Part shown: positions 9,417 to 16,431 of the stretch, piece after piece
How the letters are laid out: the number at the start of each line of letters is the position of its first letter
Position numbering within the stretch: position 1 is the stretch's first letter
From: Streptomyces sp. TRM68416
GTDB taxonomy: Bacteria > Actinomycetota > Actinomycetes > Streptomycetales > Streptomycetaceae
Direction: 5' to 3'
Length of the DNA: 64,000 nucleotides
Assembly (NCBI RefSeq): GCF_014596915.1
Contig: NZ_JACVWU010000003.1
Coordinates: 372,001-436,000 of the forward strand
Program-made: the position numbers and the translations under genes
Notes under the pieces: model-generated
What the model saw: only the letters and a program-made list of their open reading frames with translations
What the model was told of the DNA's origin: nothing
Database searches by the model: none

Positions 9417-10358
9417 TCAGACGCGGCTGATCCCGCGCTCCTCGAAGACCTCGCGCACCACGCCCACGGCATTGAGCGCGCGGGGGAAGCCCGCGTACGG
9501 GACGGTCTGGATGACCGTTTCGATCACCTGCCGGGGTGCGAGGCCGACCCTGAGCGCGGCGTTGAAGTGCACCTTCTGCTGGGGTGCGGTGTCGCCGAGG
9601 GCGATCAGTCCGCCCAGGGTGACCAACTGCCGCTGCCGCAGGTCGAGTCCCGGCCGTGGGTAGACGTCCCCGAAGGCGAACTCGACGATGTACCGGCCGA
9701 GGTCCGGCGCCACGTCGTTCAGCGACTCGATCACCTCGATGCCGTGCTCGCCGTCGACCTCCCGCAGCTTGGCCTCGCCGCGCGCATAGCGGTTCCCGCC
9801 GGCCTCCACCTCGATCGGCCGGACGTCCACCCCGCGCTCCTCGAACACGGTCCGCGCGGCGGCCACCGCGTTGAGCGCCCGCGGGAACCCCACGAAGGGC
9901 ACCAGGTGGATCAGCGCCTCCACCACCTGCGCCGCGTCCAGCCCGACGTGCAGGGCCGCACCGATGTGGAACCGCAGTTGCGGGGCGGTGTCCCCGGCGG
10001 CGGTGAGCGCGCCGATGGTCACCAACTGCCGCTGCCGTACGTCGAGTCCGGGCCGCGCGTGCACATCCCCGTAGGCGAACTCGACCACGAAGCGGCCCAG
10101 ATCCGGGGCGATGTCCTCCAGCGCCTCCACCGTGGCGAGGGCGTCCTCCCCGGCGATCTCCTTCATCCGGGCGGCGCCGCGCGCGAACCGCTTCGACGGC
10201 TCACGCCCCGCACTGTCGGCCATGGCGACGCCGGGCCCCGTCAGGCTGGCCGCCATCGCACCGACCCCGCCCACGGCTCCGTACCGCAGCAGGGCCCGCC
10301 TGTCTCTGCCCGCCGCTTCCCCCTGCCGTGCGTCACGCCTCTCGTCCGCTGTCCCCAT
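9417..10358 (-). CDS. Tandem carboxymuconolactone-decarboxylase (CMD) domain protein
   Basis: This 313-residue protein contains two homologous CMD domains back to back: LGRFVVEFAYGDVHARPGLD...LVPFVGFPRALNAVAAARTVFEERG in the first half and LGRYIVEFAFGDVYPRPGLD...VPYAGFPRALNAVGVVREVFEERG in the second. The N-terminus (GRDRRALLRYGAVGGVGAMAAS) resembles a Tat leader, so it may be exported. The usual CxxC redox pair of AhpD-type members is missing, which argues for decarboxylase-type chemistry. Its start overlaps the upstream MerR gene by 26 bases, so the two are co-translated and MerR probably controls it. Confidence 0.88.
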   Translation of the reverse strand: MGTADERRDARQGEAAGRDRRALLRYGAVGGVGAMAASLTGPGVAMADSAGREPSKRFARGAARMKEIAGEDALATVEALEDIAPDLGRFVVEFAYGDVHARPGLDVRQRQLVTIGALTAAGDTAPQLRFHIGAALHVGLDAAQVVEALIHLVPFVGFPRALNAVAAARTVFEERGVDVRPIEVEAGGNRYARGEAKLREVDGEHGIEVIESLNDVAPDLGRYIVEFAFGDVYPRPGLDLRQRQLVTLGGLIALGDTAPQQKVHFNAALRVGLAPRQVIETVIQTVPYAGFPRALNAVGVVREVFEERGISRV

Positions 10359-10743
10359 CGTGTTCCTCCACCAGTCGTTCGTAGTAAGCGATCTTGTCGT
10401 CGATGGCGTCGAGGCTGCGCAGGACGGCCTCGTACTCCTGCCTGACCTGCGCCTGATGCCTGCGCAAGAGCTCCAGCCGCTGCCGCACGGTGGCGTCCCC
10501 GCCCCGGCGCAGCTTCGCGAAGGCCACCATCCCCCGGATGGGCATCCCGGTGGTCCGCAGCCGCAGCAGGAACGCCATCCAGGCCAGATCCGCCGTCTGA
10601 TACCGCCGCCGCCCGTCCGGGCCGCGCTCCACGCCGTCGATCAGGCCGATGCGTTCGTAGTAGCGCAGCGTGGAAGGGCTGAGCCCTGTCAGCTCGGATG
10701 CCTCGGCAATGGTCAGAGTCCCGTCGATCCCCTCGGTCGCCAC
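10333..10743 (-). CDS. MerR-family transcriptional regulator
   Basis: A 136-residue protein is read from GTG 10743. The N-terminal helix-turn-helix is TLTIAEASELTGLSPSTLRYYERIGLI, followed by RYQTADLAWMAFLLRLRTTGMPI and a coiled dimerisation helix (RQRLELLRRHQAQVRQEYEAV) typical of small MerR regulators without metal-binding cysteines. An upstream ATG at 10926 would add 61 non-family residues and overlap the promoter, so it is rejected. A perfect palindrome at 10759-10776 lies immediately upstream. The following CMD gene overlaps its end and is the probable target. Confidence 0.9.
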   Translation of the reverse strand: MATEGIDGTLTIAEASELTGLSPSTLRYYERIGLIDGVERGPDGRRRYQTADLAWMAFLLRLRTTGMPIRGMVAFAKLRRGGDATVRQRLELLRRHQAQVRQEYEAVLRSLDAIDDKIAYYERLVEEHDGDSGREA

Positions 10744-10758
10744 GCCACGACCGTATGA

Positions 10759-10776
10759 GTTGAAGCGCGCTTCAAC
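10759..10776. promoter_or_regulatory. Perfect 18-bp palindrome, MerR operator candidate
   Basis: GTTGAAGCGCGCTTCAAC is an exact palindrome that ends 15 bases before the MerR GTG. MerR proteins bind such dyads in the spacer of their promoter, and the very short distance suggests a leaderless or near-leaderless transcript. Autoregulation of the MerR-CMD pair is the natural reading. Confidence 0.65.
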
Positions 10777-10883
10777 GCAAGGCGACCGGCGCACCTCCTG
10801 CGTCCCGCGCGTTTGTCCCGCCGAACCCGTTGACCTCCCCCAGGCGCGCCCGTACCTTTCAGCCGTTCGGGATGACAGATGTG

Positions 10884-10899
10884 GTTCGTTATATCGAAC
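10884..10899. promoter_or_regulatory. Inverted repeat GTTCG-N6-CGAAC upstream of GH43 gene
   Basis: GTTCGTTATATCGAAC is an inverted repeat with perfect 5-base arms and an A/T-rich centre. It lies 25 bases before the ATG of the secreted GH43 arabinofuranosidase. The arm sequence and spacing resemble IclR-type or similar dimer sites. It is probably the operator for the arabinofuranosidase/galactanase gene pair. Confidence 0.5.
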
Positions 10900-10924
10900 A
10901 TTCCCCCCATGAGAGGCAGGACGC

Positions 10925-12019
10925 ATGAGCCGCGATCACGATCTGCCCCAAGTCCCCAGCCGCCGACTGCTCCTGCAGGGCGCCGCAGCCGCCGGTGCCC
11001 TCGCCGCCGTTCCGGCCGTGTCCGGCGTCGCGCAGGCCGCAGCGCCGGGCGCGCCGTCCCCGAAGGCGGCCCCGTACGTGAACCCCCTCGTCCGCAACCG
11101 TGCCGACCCGCACATCCGCCGCCACTCCGACGGGTTCTACTACTTCACGGCCACCGCGCCGGAGTACGACCGCATCGTCCTGCGCCGCTCGCGCACGCTC
11201 GCCGGGCTGGCCACCGCCGCCGAGTCCGTGATCTGGCGGAAGCACGCCACCGGTGACATGGGGGCGCACATCTGGGCGCCGGAGATCCACCGCATCGGCG
11301 GCAAGTGGTACATCTACTTCGCCGCGGCGCCCGCCGAGGACGTGTGGGCGATCCGCATGTGGGTGCTGGAGAACGCCAACCCCAACCCGTTCCGGGGGAC
11401 TTGGGTGGAGCGGGGGCAGGTGAAGACGCAGTGGGAGACCTTCTCCCTGGACGCCACCACCTTCACCCACCGCGGCACCCGCTACCTCTGCTGGGCCCAG
11501 CACGAGCCCGGCATGGACAACAACACCGCGCTGTGGCTGTCCAGGATGGCCGACCCCTGGACGCTGACGGGCCCTCAAGTCCGGCTGTCGACACCCGAGT
11601 ACGACTGGGAGTGCATCGGCTACAAGGTCAACGAGGGCCCGGCGGTCATCGCCCGCAACGGCCGGCTGTTCCTGTCGTACTCGGCCAGCGCCACCGACTT
11701 CAACTACTGCCTGGGCCTGCTCACCGCCGACGCGAACGCCGACCCGATGAACCCCGCAAGCTGGTCCAAGTCCCCGACCCCGGTCTTCACCAGCAACGAC
11801 ACCACCCGGCAGTACGGCCCCGGCCACAACTCCTTCACCGTCGCCGAGGACGGCCGTACCGACGTCCTCGTCTACCACGCCCGCCAGTACAAGGAGATCG
11901 TCGGCGACCCGCTGAACGACCCCAACCGGCACACCCGGATCCAGCCCCTGCGCTGGAACCCCGACGGCACCCCCGACTTCGGCGTCCCCGTCGCCGACGG
12001 CGTCCGGCAGGAGGCGTGA
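10925..12019 (+). CDS. Secreted GH43 alpha-L-arabinofuranosidase (exo-1,5-type)
   Basis: This 364-residue protein has a Tat leader (SRRLLLQGAAAAGALAAVPAV) and a single GH43 five-bladed propeller. The catalytic base Asp is in NRADPHIRR, the pKa-modulating Asp is in TFSLDATTF, and the general acid Glu is in KVNEGPAVI. The sequence resembles the S. avermitilis exo-1,5-alpha-L-arabinofuranosidase group (GH43_26), which removes terminal arabinose from arabinan and arabinogalactan side chains. The exact specificity is inferred. One base separates its stop from the next gene, so the two form an operon. A palindrome at 10884-10899 marks the promoter. Confidence 0.88.
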   Translation: MSRDHDLPQVPSRRLLLQGAAAAGALAAVPAVSGVAQAAAPGAPSPKAAPYVNPLVRNRADPHIRRHSDGFYYFTATAPEYDRIVLRRSRTLAGLATAAESVIWRKHATGDMGAHIWAPEIHRIGGKWYIYFAAAPAEDVWAIRMWVLENANPNPFRGTWVERGQVKTQWETFSLDATTFTHRGTRYLCWAQHEPGMDNNTALWLSRMADPWTLTGPQVRLSTPEYDWECIGYKVNEGPAVIARNGRLFLSYSASATDFNYCLGLLTADANADPMNPASWSKSPTPVFTSNDTTRQYGPGHNSFTVAEDGRTDVLVYHARQYKEIVGDPLNDPNRHTRIQPLRWNPDGTPDFGVPVADGVRQEA

Positions 12020-12020
12020 G

Positions 12021-13430
12021 ATGAGACGCGCGTACGCGGTTCTGATCGCCCTCTGCCTGGCCCTCGCCGGTGCCCTGGCCACCGCCGGTCCCGTCCGGGC
12101 CGCACCCCAGACGATCACCAACGGCACGCAGTTCAGGGACACTTCGGGCAACCCCGTGCACGCGCACGGCGGCGGAGTGATCAAGGTCGGCGCCTACTAC
12201 TACTGGTTCGGGGAGAACCGCAACGCCGACAACACCTTCCGGTACGTGTCCGCCTACCGCTCCACCGACCTGAAGAACTGGGAGTTCAGGAACCACGTCC
12301 TGACCCAGGCCACCCACCCCGAGCTGGCCACCGCCAACATCGAGCGGCCCAAGGTCATGTACAACGCGTCCACCGGCAAGTTCGTGATGTGGATGCACAA
12401 GGAGAACGGCGTCGACTACAGCCAGGCCCGCGCGGCCGTCGCCGTCTCCGACACCGTGGACGGCAACTACGCCTGGCAGGGCAGCTTCCGCCCGCTCGGC
12501 CACATGTCCCGGGACATCACCGTCTTCGTCGACACCGACGGCACCGGGTACATGGTCTCGGCCGCCCGGGACAACTACGACCTGCACATCTACCGGCTCA
12601 CCGCCGACTACACCGGCGTCGCCGCCCTGGTCGCCGACCCGTGGCACGGCGGCCACCGCGAGGCCCCGGCGCTGTTCAAGCGGGGCGGTGTCTACTTCAT
12701 GCTCACCTCGGGCTCCACCGGCTGGAACCCCAACCAGCAGCGGTACGCGACCGCCGGCTCCCTGTCCGGCCCGTGGACCGCCATGACCAACGTCGGCGAC
12801 TCCACGGCCTACGGCTCGCAGACCGCGTACGTCCTCCCCGTGCAGGGCACCTCGACCACCTCCTACCTGTACCTGGGCGACCGCTGGGGCAACTCCTTCG
12901 GCGGGACCGTCAACGACTCCCGGTACGTGTGGCTGCCGCTGGCCTTCCCGACCCCGACCACGATGTCGATGTCCTGGTCGCCGGAGCTGACGGTGGACAC
13001 GGCCACCGGAACGGTCGGCGGCACCAGTGCCACGTACCGGACGCTGGTCGCCCGGCACTCGGGCCGCTGTGCGGACGTGATCAGCCAGTCGCAGTGGCCG
13101 GGCGGCCAGATCAAGCAGTACGACTGCAACGGCGGCAGCAACCAGAAGTACTGGTTCAGGTCCGTCGGCGGCGGCCACTACCAGCTCGTGGCCCGGCACA
13201 GCTCCCTGTGCGTCCGGGAGAACGCGAGCACGGTGACGCAGGAGCACTGCGACGCCTCGGCCACGAGCCAGCAGTGGTCGCTCACCACCACCGGCTCCTA
13301 CGTCAACGTCGTCTCCCGCGCCACCGGCGAGTGCCTGGATGTGAGCGGCGGGTCCACCGCCAACTCCGCCACGATCATCACGCACACCTGCAACGGAGGG
13401 ACCAACCAGCAGTGGACGCGCGGGACCTGA
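12021..13430 (+). CDS. Secreted GH43 exo-beta-1,3-galactanase with CBM13
   Basis: This 469-residue protein has a Sec signal peptide (about residues 1-27), a GH43 domain to about 310 and a C-terminal ricin-B-type CBM13 (about 340-468, with QxW repeats such as SNQKYWF and TNQQWTR). The region around NIERPKVMYNASTGKFVMW and DRWGNS resembles GH43_24 exo-beta-1,3-galactanases. The position of the usual catalytic base Asp is HAHGGGVIK, with no Asp, as reported for that subfamily. It would split galactose or 1,6-galacto-oligosaccharides from the beta-1,3-galactan core of arabinogalactan. It is co-transcribed with the arabinofuranosidase gene and converges on the PL4 lyase gene seven bases away. Confidence 0.85.
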   Translation: MRRAYAVLIALCLALAGALATAGPVRAAPQTITNGTQFRDTSGNPVHAHGGGVIKVGAYYYWFGENRNADNTFRYVSAYRSTDLKNWEFRNHVLTQATHPELATANIERPKVMYNASTGKFVMWMHKENGVDYSQARAAVAVSDTVDGNYAWQGSFRPLGHMSRDITVFVDTDGTGYMVSAARDNYDLHIYRLTADYTGVAALVADPWHGGHREAPALFKRGGVYFMLTSGSTGWNPNQQRYATAGSLSGPWTAMTNVGDSTAYGSQTAYVLPVQGTSTTSYLYLGDRWGNSFGGTVNDSRYVWLPLAFPTPTTMSMSWSPELTVDTATGTVGGTSATYRTLVARHSGRCADVISQSQWPGGQIKQYDCNGGSNQKYWFRSVGGGHYQLVARHSSLCVRENASTVTQEHCDASATSQQWSLTTTGSYVNVVSRATGECLDVSGGSTANSATIITHTCNGGTNQQWTRGT

Positions 13431-13437
13431 GTCCGGG

Positions 13438-15108
13438 TCAGGCCAGCAGGTCGATCGCGTCGATCGACGTGCCCGCGCTGAGATAGGCCGTCGTCCCCGA
13501 ACCGCTCACCACGTTGATCCGCAGGGTGTTGTACGCGCCGGGGTCCGTCCGCCAGGCGGACGCCGGGACGCTGTAGCTGAAGACGTGGTTGTTGCCGCGG
13601 TACGAACCGTTGGTCAGCGACCGCGTGTTCGGCTGGGCGGGCGGGGAGGGGATGGCGGAGGTCCAGGTGTCGTTGACGACGACCTGGGGGCGGCCGTTGG
13701 CGTAGGCCGTCGTCACGCCGATGCGCAGGGTGTGCGCGGCGGCCGCCTGGGCGGCGGTCAGCCGGAAGTGGACGACGATGCCGCTGTTGACGTCCTTCCA
13801 GAGGTAGCAGGGGAAGGCGGACGTCTCCGCCCCGCTGCCGATGACGACATTGCCGGTCCAGGGCGCGGCGCGCACGTCGGACGGGTGCGCGTACGTCATC
13901 AGATCGGCGTTCTTGAAGCCCTTGGGCGTGCCGTTCCAGTCGCCGATCCGCCAGATGGCACTCGCGTTGGACGGGTCGTTCGACGAAGGGATCGCGATCG
14001 TGTTCAGGGTGGTCGTGCCGCCCGCGGTGACCGTCACCGACGTGGTGTACACGGCGAGTTCGTCCTTGAAGACGGTGAGCGTGTACGTCCCCGGCAGCAC
14101 CCCGCCGATGGAGAACCAGCCGTCCGAGGCGCGCGCCGGACCCCAGTACTGCGCGGTGGGGCTGGCGAGGCCGACCGTGTACGGGTGCGCGGGGTTGCGG
14201 CCGGTGATGCCGACACCGGCCACCCGGCCCCGGCCGCTCGCGCCGACGTACCCGGACAGGCCGAGCGAGTCGGCCCACGGGGTGGTGAGGGTGCCCGGGA
14301 ACAGGGCGGAGGAGGGCGCGCCGCCGTCCGTGAGGGCGATGACGTAGGGGCCCTGGAGGCCGAAGCGCTGGGCCTCGGTCTGGTTCTGGCCGTAGTACAG
14401 GATCTCGTACAGGCCGCCGCCGTCCGCGCTCTGGTGGCGCAGCAGGGAGCGGTAGAACGGGCCGCCGGAGGCCTTCTCGTGGTTGCTGCGCACGATCCAC
14501 AGACCGACGCCGCCGCTGGACCAGCCGATGTAGTTGTAGTCCATCACGCGCAGTCTCGAGTAGTGCTTGGAGCGGGTCTGGCCGTCGGACTTGGCGAACA
14601 CGTCCGAGGCCTCGATGGCGGTGGGCGCGTAAGTGTAGGAATCGGGCTCGTCGTTGCGGAACAGGCCCGCCTTCACGCGCAGGATGAAACGGGTCGCCGA
14701 GACGGACGTGTCGGCCTTGTTGGTCCACAGGTAGATGTTGTTCTCGCCGCTGCGGGCCGCGTAGTAGTGCTTCAGCGTGCCGTAGGTGACGGAGACCAGG
14801 ATCGTCGAACCGGACTGGGAGATGGTCACGTTGGAGCTGCCGAGGCCGGATTCGATGTGCGAGTTCATGCCGCCGTAGCCCTGGTACTCCACGCCCCGGT
14901 AGACCAGCGAGGACAGGTCGCCGTTGGACTTGCGGACCTTGAAGACGAGTTGGGCGCCGGTGTCGACGACGTAGTGGGTGCCGTCGTCGCTCCAGCCGAA
15001 GGCGGCGGCGGAGGCGGTTCCGGCGAGGGCCGCGGTGCCGGCCGCGGCTGCCGCGCCGAGGACGAAGGCACGGCGGCCGAGGGGGCCGGTCGAGGCGGTT
15101 CCGGACAT
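13438..15108 (-). CDS. Secreted rhamnogalacturonan lyase, family PL4
   Basis: This 556-residue protein starts with a Tat leader (LGRRAFVLGAAAAAGTAALAG). It shows the three-part PL4 arrangement: a large beta-sandwich (about residues 36-290), a fibronectin-III-like module with GWFSIGGVLPGTYTLTVFKD, and a C-terminal carbohydrate-binding-like beta-sandwich beginning IWRIGDWNGTPKGF. The last motif is diagnostic of rhamnogalacturonan lyases, which cut the rhamnose-galacturonic acid bond of RG-I by beta-elimination. An excellent ribosome-binding site, AAGGAGGT, lies at 15115-15122. The divergent neighbour is an RG acetylesterase, so the pair attacks acetylated RG-I. LacI-type palindromes sit between them. 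Confidence 0.9.
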   Translation of the reverse strand: MSGTASTGPLGRRAFVLGAAAAAGTAALAGTASAAAFGWSDDGTHYVVDTGAQLVFKVRKSNGDLSSLVYRGVEYQGYGGMNSHIESGLGSSNVTISQSGSTILVSVTYGTLKHYYAARSGENNIYLWTNKADTSVSATRFILRVKAGLFRNDEPDSYTYAPTAIEASDVFAKSDGQTRSKHYSRLRVMDYNYIGWSSGGVGLWIVRSNHEKASGGPFYRSLLRHQSADGGGLYEILYYGQNQTEAQRFGLQGPYVIALTDGGAPSSALFPGTLTTPWADSLGLSGYVGASGRGRVAGVGITGRNPAHPYTVGLASPTAQYWGPARASDGWFSIGGVLPGTYTLTVFKDELAVYTTSVTVTAGGTTTLNTIAIPSSNDPSNASAIWRIGDWNGTPKGFKNADLMTYAHPSDVRAAPWTGNVVIGSGAETSAFPCYLWKDVNSGIVVHFRLTAAQAAAAHTLRIGVTTAYANGRPQVVVNDTWTSAIPSPPAQPNTRSLTNGSYRGNNHVFSYSVPASAWRTDPGAYNTLRINVVSGSGTTAYLSAGTSIDAIDLLA

Positions 15109-15167
15109 GGGGGGACCTCCTTGAGGGGGGAGGGTGCGGGGATGCGGGTGAGTGGAAGATTGACAGT

Positions 15168-15194
15168 TGAATCGATTTCACGAAAGGGCTTTCG
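15168..15194. promoter_or_regulatory. Two adjacent palindromes in the PL4/CE12 divergent promoter
   Basis: TGAATCGATTTCA (15168-15180) is a near-perfect dyad of the kind bound by LacI-family regulators. It is followed directly by CGAAAGGGCTTTCG (15181-15194), with perfect six-base arms. Both lie between the divergent rhamnogalacturonan lyase and acetylesterase genes and could control either one. Confidence 0.55.
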
Positions 15195-15235
15195 CGTACT
15201 TGCCGGCGGCAATCTTGGGAAATCGCGCCAAGGTC

Positions 15236-15250
15236 TAGAAAGCGCTTGCC
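15236..15250. promoter_or_regulatory. LacI-type half-operator TAGAAAGCGCTT
   Basis: The sequence TAGAAAGCGCTTGCC shares its first ten bases with the palindrome upstream of the 2-hydroxyacid dehydrogenase (6561-6570). It lies 53 bases before the GTG of the acetylesterase gene. A common LacI-family regulator is possible. Confidence 0.4.
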
Positions 15251-15302
15251 GCAACCTGTACGGTCCACGGCCAGGACTGGTCCTGTGACGGAGGAGCCGC
15301 GA

Positions 15303-16349
15303 GTGAGACGTTTCAATCCGGTCGTTGTGGCGGCCGTGACCCTGGGCAGCGTGCTGACGGCCGCCCCCGCCGCCCAGGCGCACCGCGGCGGCCCGGCCCT
15401 GGGCATCGAGAACTGCACCGCCACCGCCTGCCACTTCGACGTCCCGCCCGGCACGTACGACGTCAAGGTGCTGCTCGGCGGCGAGGAGGCCTCCCGCACG
15501 AGCCTCGGCGGCGAGACCCGGCGCGCCCTGCTCCCCGAGACCGCCGCCCCGGCCGGTGAACGGGTCGCCCGCAGCTTCACGGTGAACGTCCGCACCCCCG
15601 AGGGCGAGCCGACCGGCGCGGACGGAACCCCCGGCCTGGACCTGGTCGTCGGCGGCGCGGCACCCGCGCTGGCGGACATCCGCGTGACACCCGCCCGGCA
15701 CGCCCGCCAGATCTTCCTCGTCGGCGACTCCACCGTCTGCGACCAGCCCGGCGACCCCTACACCGGCTGGGGACAGCAGCTCCCGCAGTACCTGCGCAAG
15801 GGACTGTCCGTCGCCAACTACGCCGATTCCGGGGAGAGTACGGTGACGTATCTGGGGAACCCGCAGTTGTGGGCCACCGTCCGGCCGCAGATCCGCCCCG
15901 GCGACCTGGTGCTGGTCCAGCTCGCCCACAACGACAAGACCACGGACGAGGCGACCTACCGCGCCAACCTGGAGACGCTGGTGGCGGGCGTGCGCGCGAA
16001 GGGCGGCGAGCCCGTGCTGGTCACCCCGATCGTGCGGCGCTGGTTCAACTCGGACGGCACGCTGAACAACGGTACCGCGCTGCTCGTGAACGGCCTGGGC
16101 GTGGACCACCCGGCGGTCATCCGCTCGGTCGCCGCCGACCACGACGTCCCACTGATCGACCTGACCGCCCGGACCAAGGAGATCGTCGAGCGGCTCGGGG
16201 TCGAGGGCTCCAAGTCCCTGTACCTCTACAACGAGAAACGCGACAACACCCACACCTCCGCGCACGGCGCCACCGTGTACGCGGAGGTGGTCCGCGACGA
16301 ACTTCTCGCCCGGCATCTGGTGCCCGAGGGCCAGGTGAGGGTGGGATGA
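15303..16349 (+). CDS. Secreted SGNH esterase, rhamnogalacturonan acetylesterase type (CE12)
   Basis: A 348-residue protein is read from GTG 15303, with GGAGGA upstream; the frame upstream of it is not protein-like. A signal peptide covers about residues 1-26, an N-terminal beta-rich domain follows to about 130, and then comes an SGNH hydrolase domain. The GDS block is FLVGDSTVCDQ (Ser143), the second block is ANYADSGEST, the third is VLVQLAHNDKT, and the catalytic Asp/His lie near NTHTSAHGA. This arrangement is typical of CE12 enzymes that remove acetyl groups from galacturonic acid in RG-I. Divergence from the PL4 lyase supports that substrate. Confidence 0.88.
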   Translation: MRRFNPVVVAAVTLGSVLTAAPAAQAHRGGPALGIENCTATACHFDVPPGTYDVKVLLGGEEASRTSLGGETRRALLPETAAPAGERVARSFTVNVRTPEGEPTGADGTPGLDLVVGGAAPALADIRVTPARHARQIFLVGDSTVCDQPGDPYTGWGQQLPQYLRKGLSVANYADSGESTVTYLGNPQLWATVRPQIRPGDLVLVQLAHNDKTTDEATYRANLETLVAGVRAKGGEPVLVTPIVRRWFNSDGTLNNGTALLVNGLGVDHPAVIRSVAADHDVPLIDLTARTKEIVERLGVEGSKSLYLYNEKRDNTHTSAHGATVYAEVVRDELLARHLVPEGQVRVG

Positions 16350-16352
16350 ACC

Positions 16353-16388
16353 CCTGGGGCGTCCTGACCGGAACCAGGGCGCCCCAGG
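16353..16388 (+). terminator. Hairpin after the acetylesterase gene
   Basis: CCTGGGGCG (16353-16361) pairs perfectly with CGCCCCAGG (16380-16388) around an 18-base loop. It starts three bases after the acetylesterase stop and ends 43 bases before the DUF2264 gene. It probably limits read-through rather than fully separating the two genes. Confidence 0.6.
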
Positions 16389-16431
16389 TCCCTGTGGACC
16401 AGACCCCTGTGGGAGAGGAACGCCGCAGACC

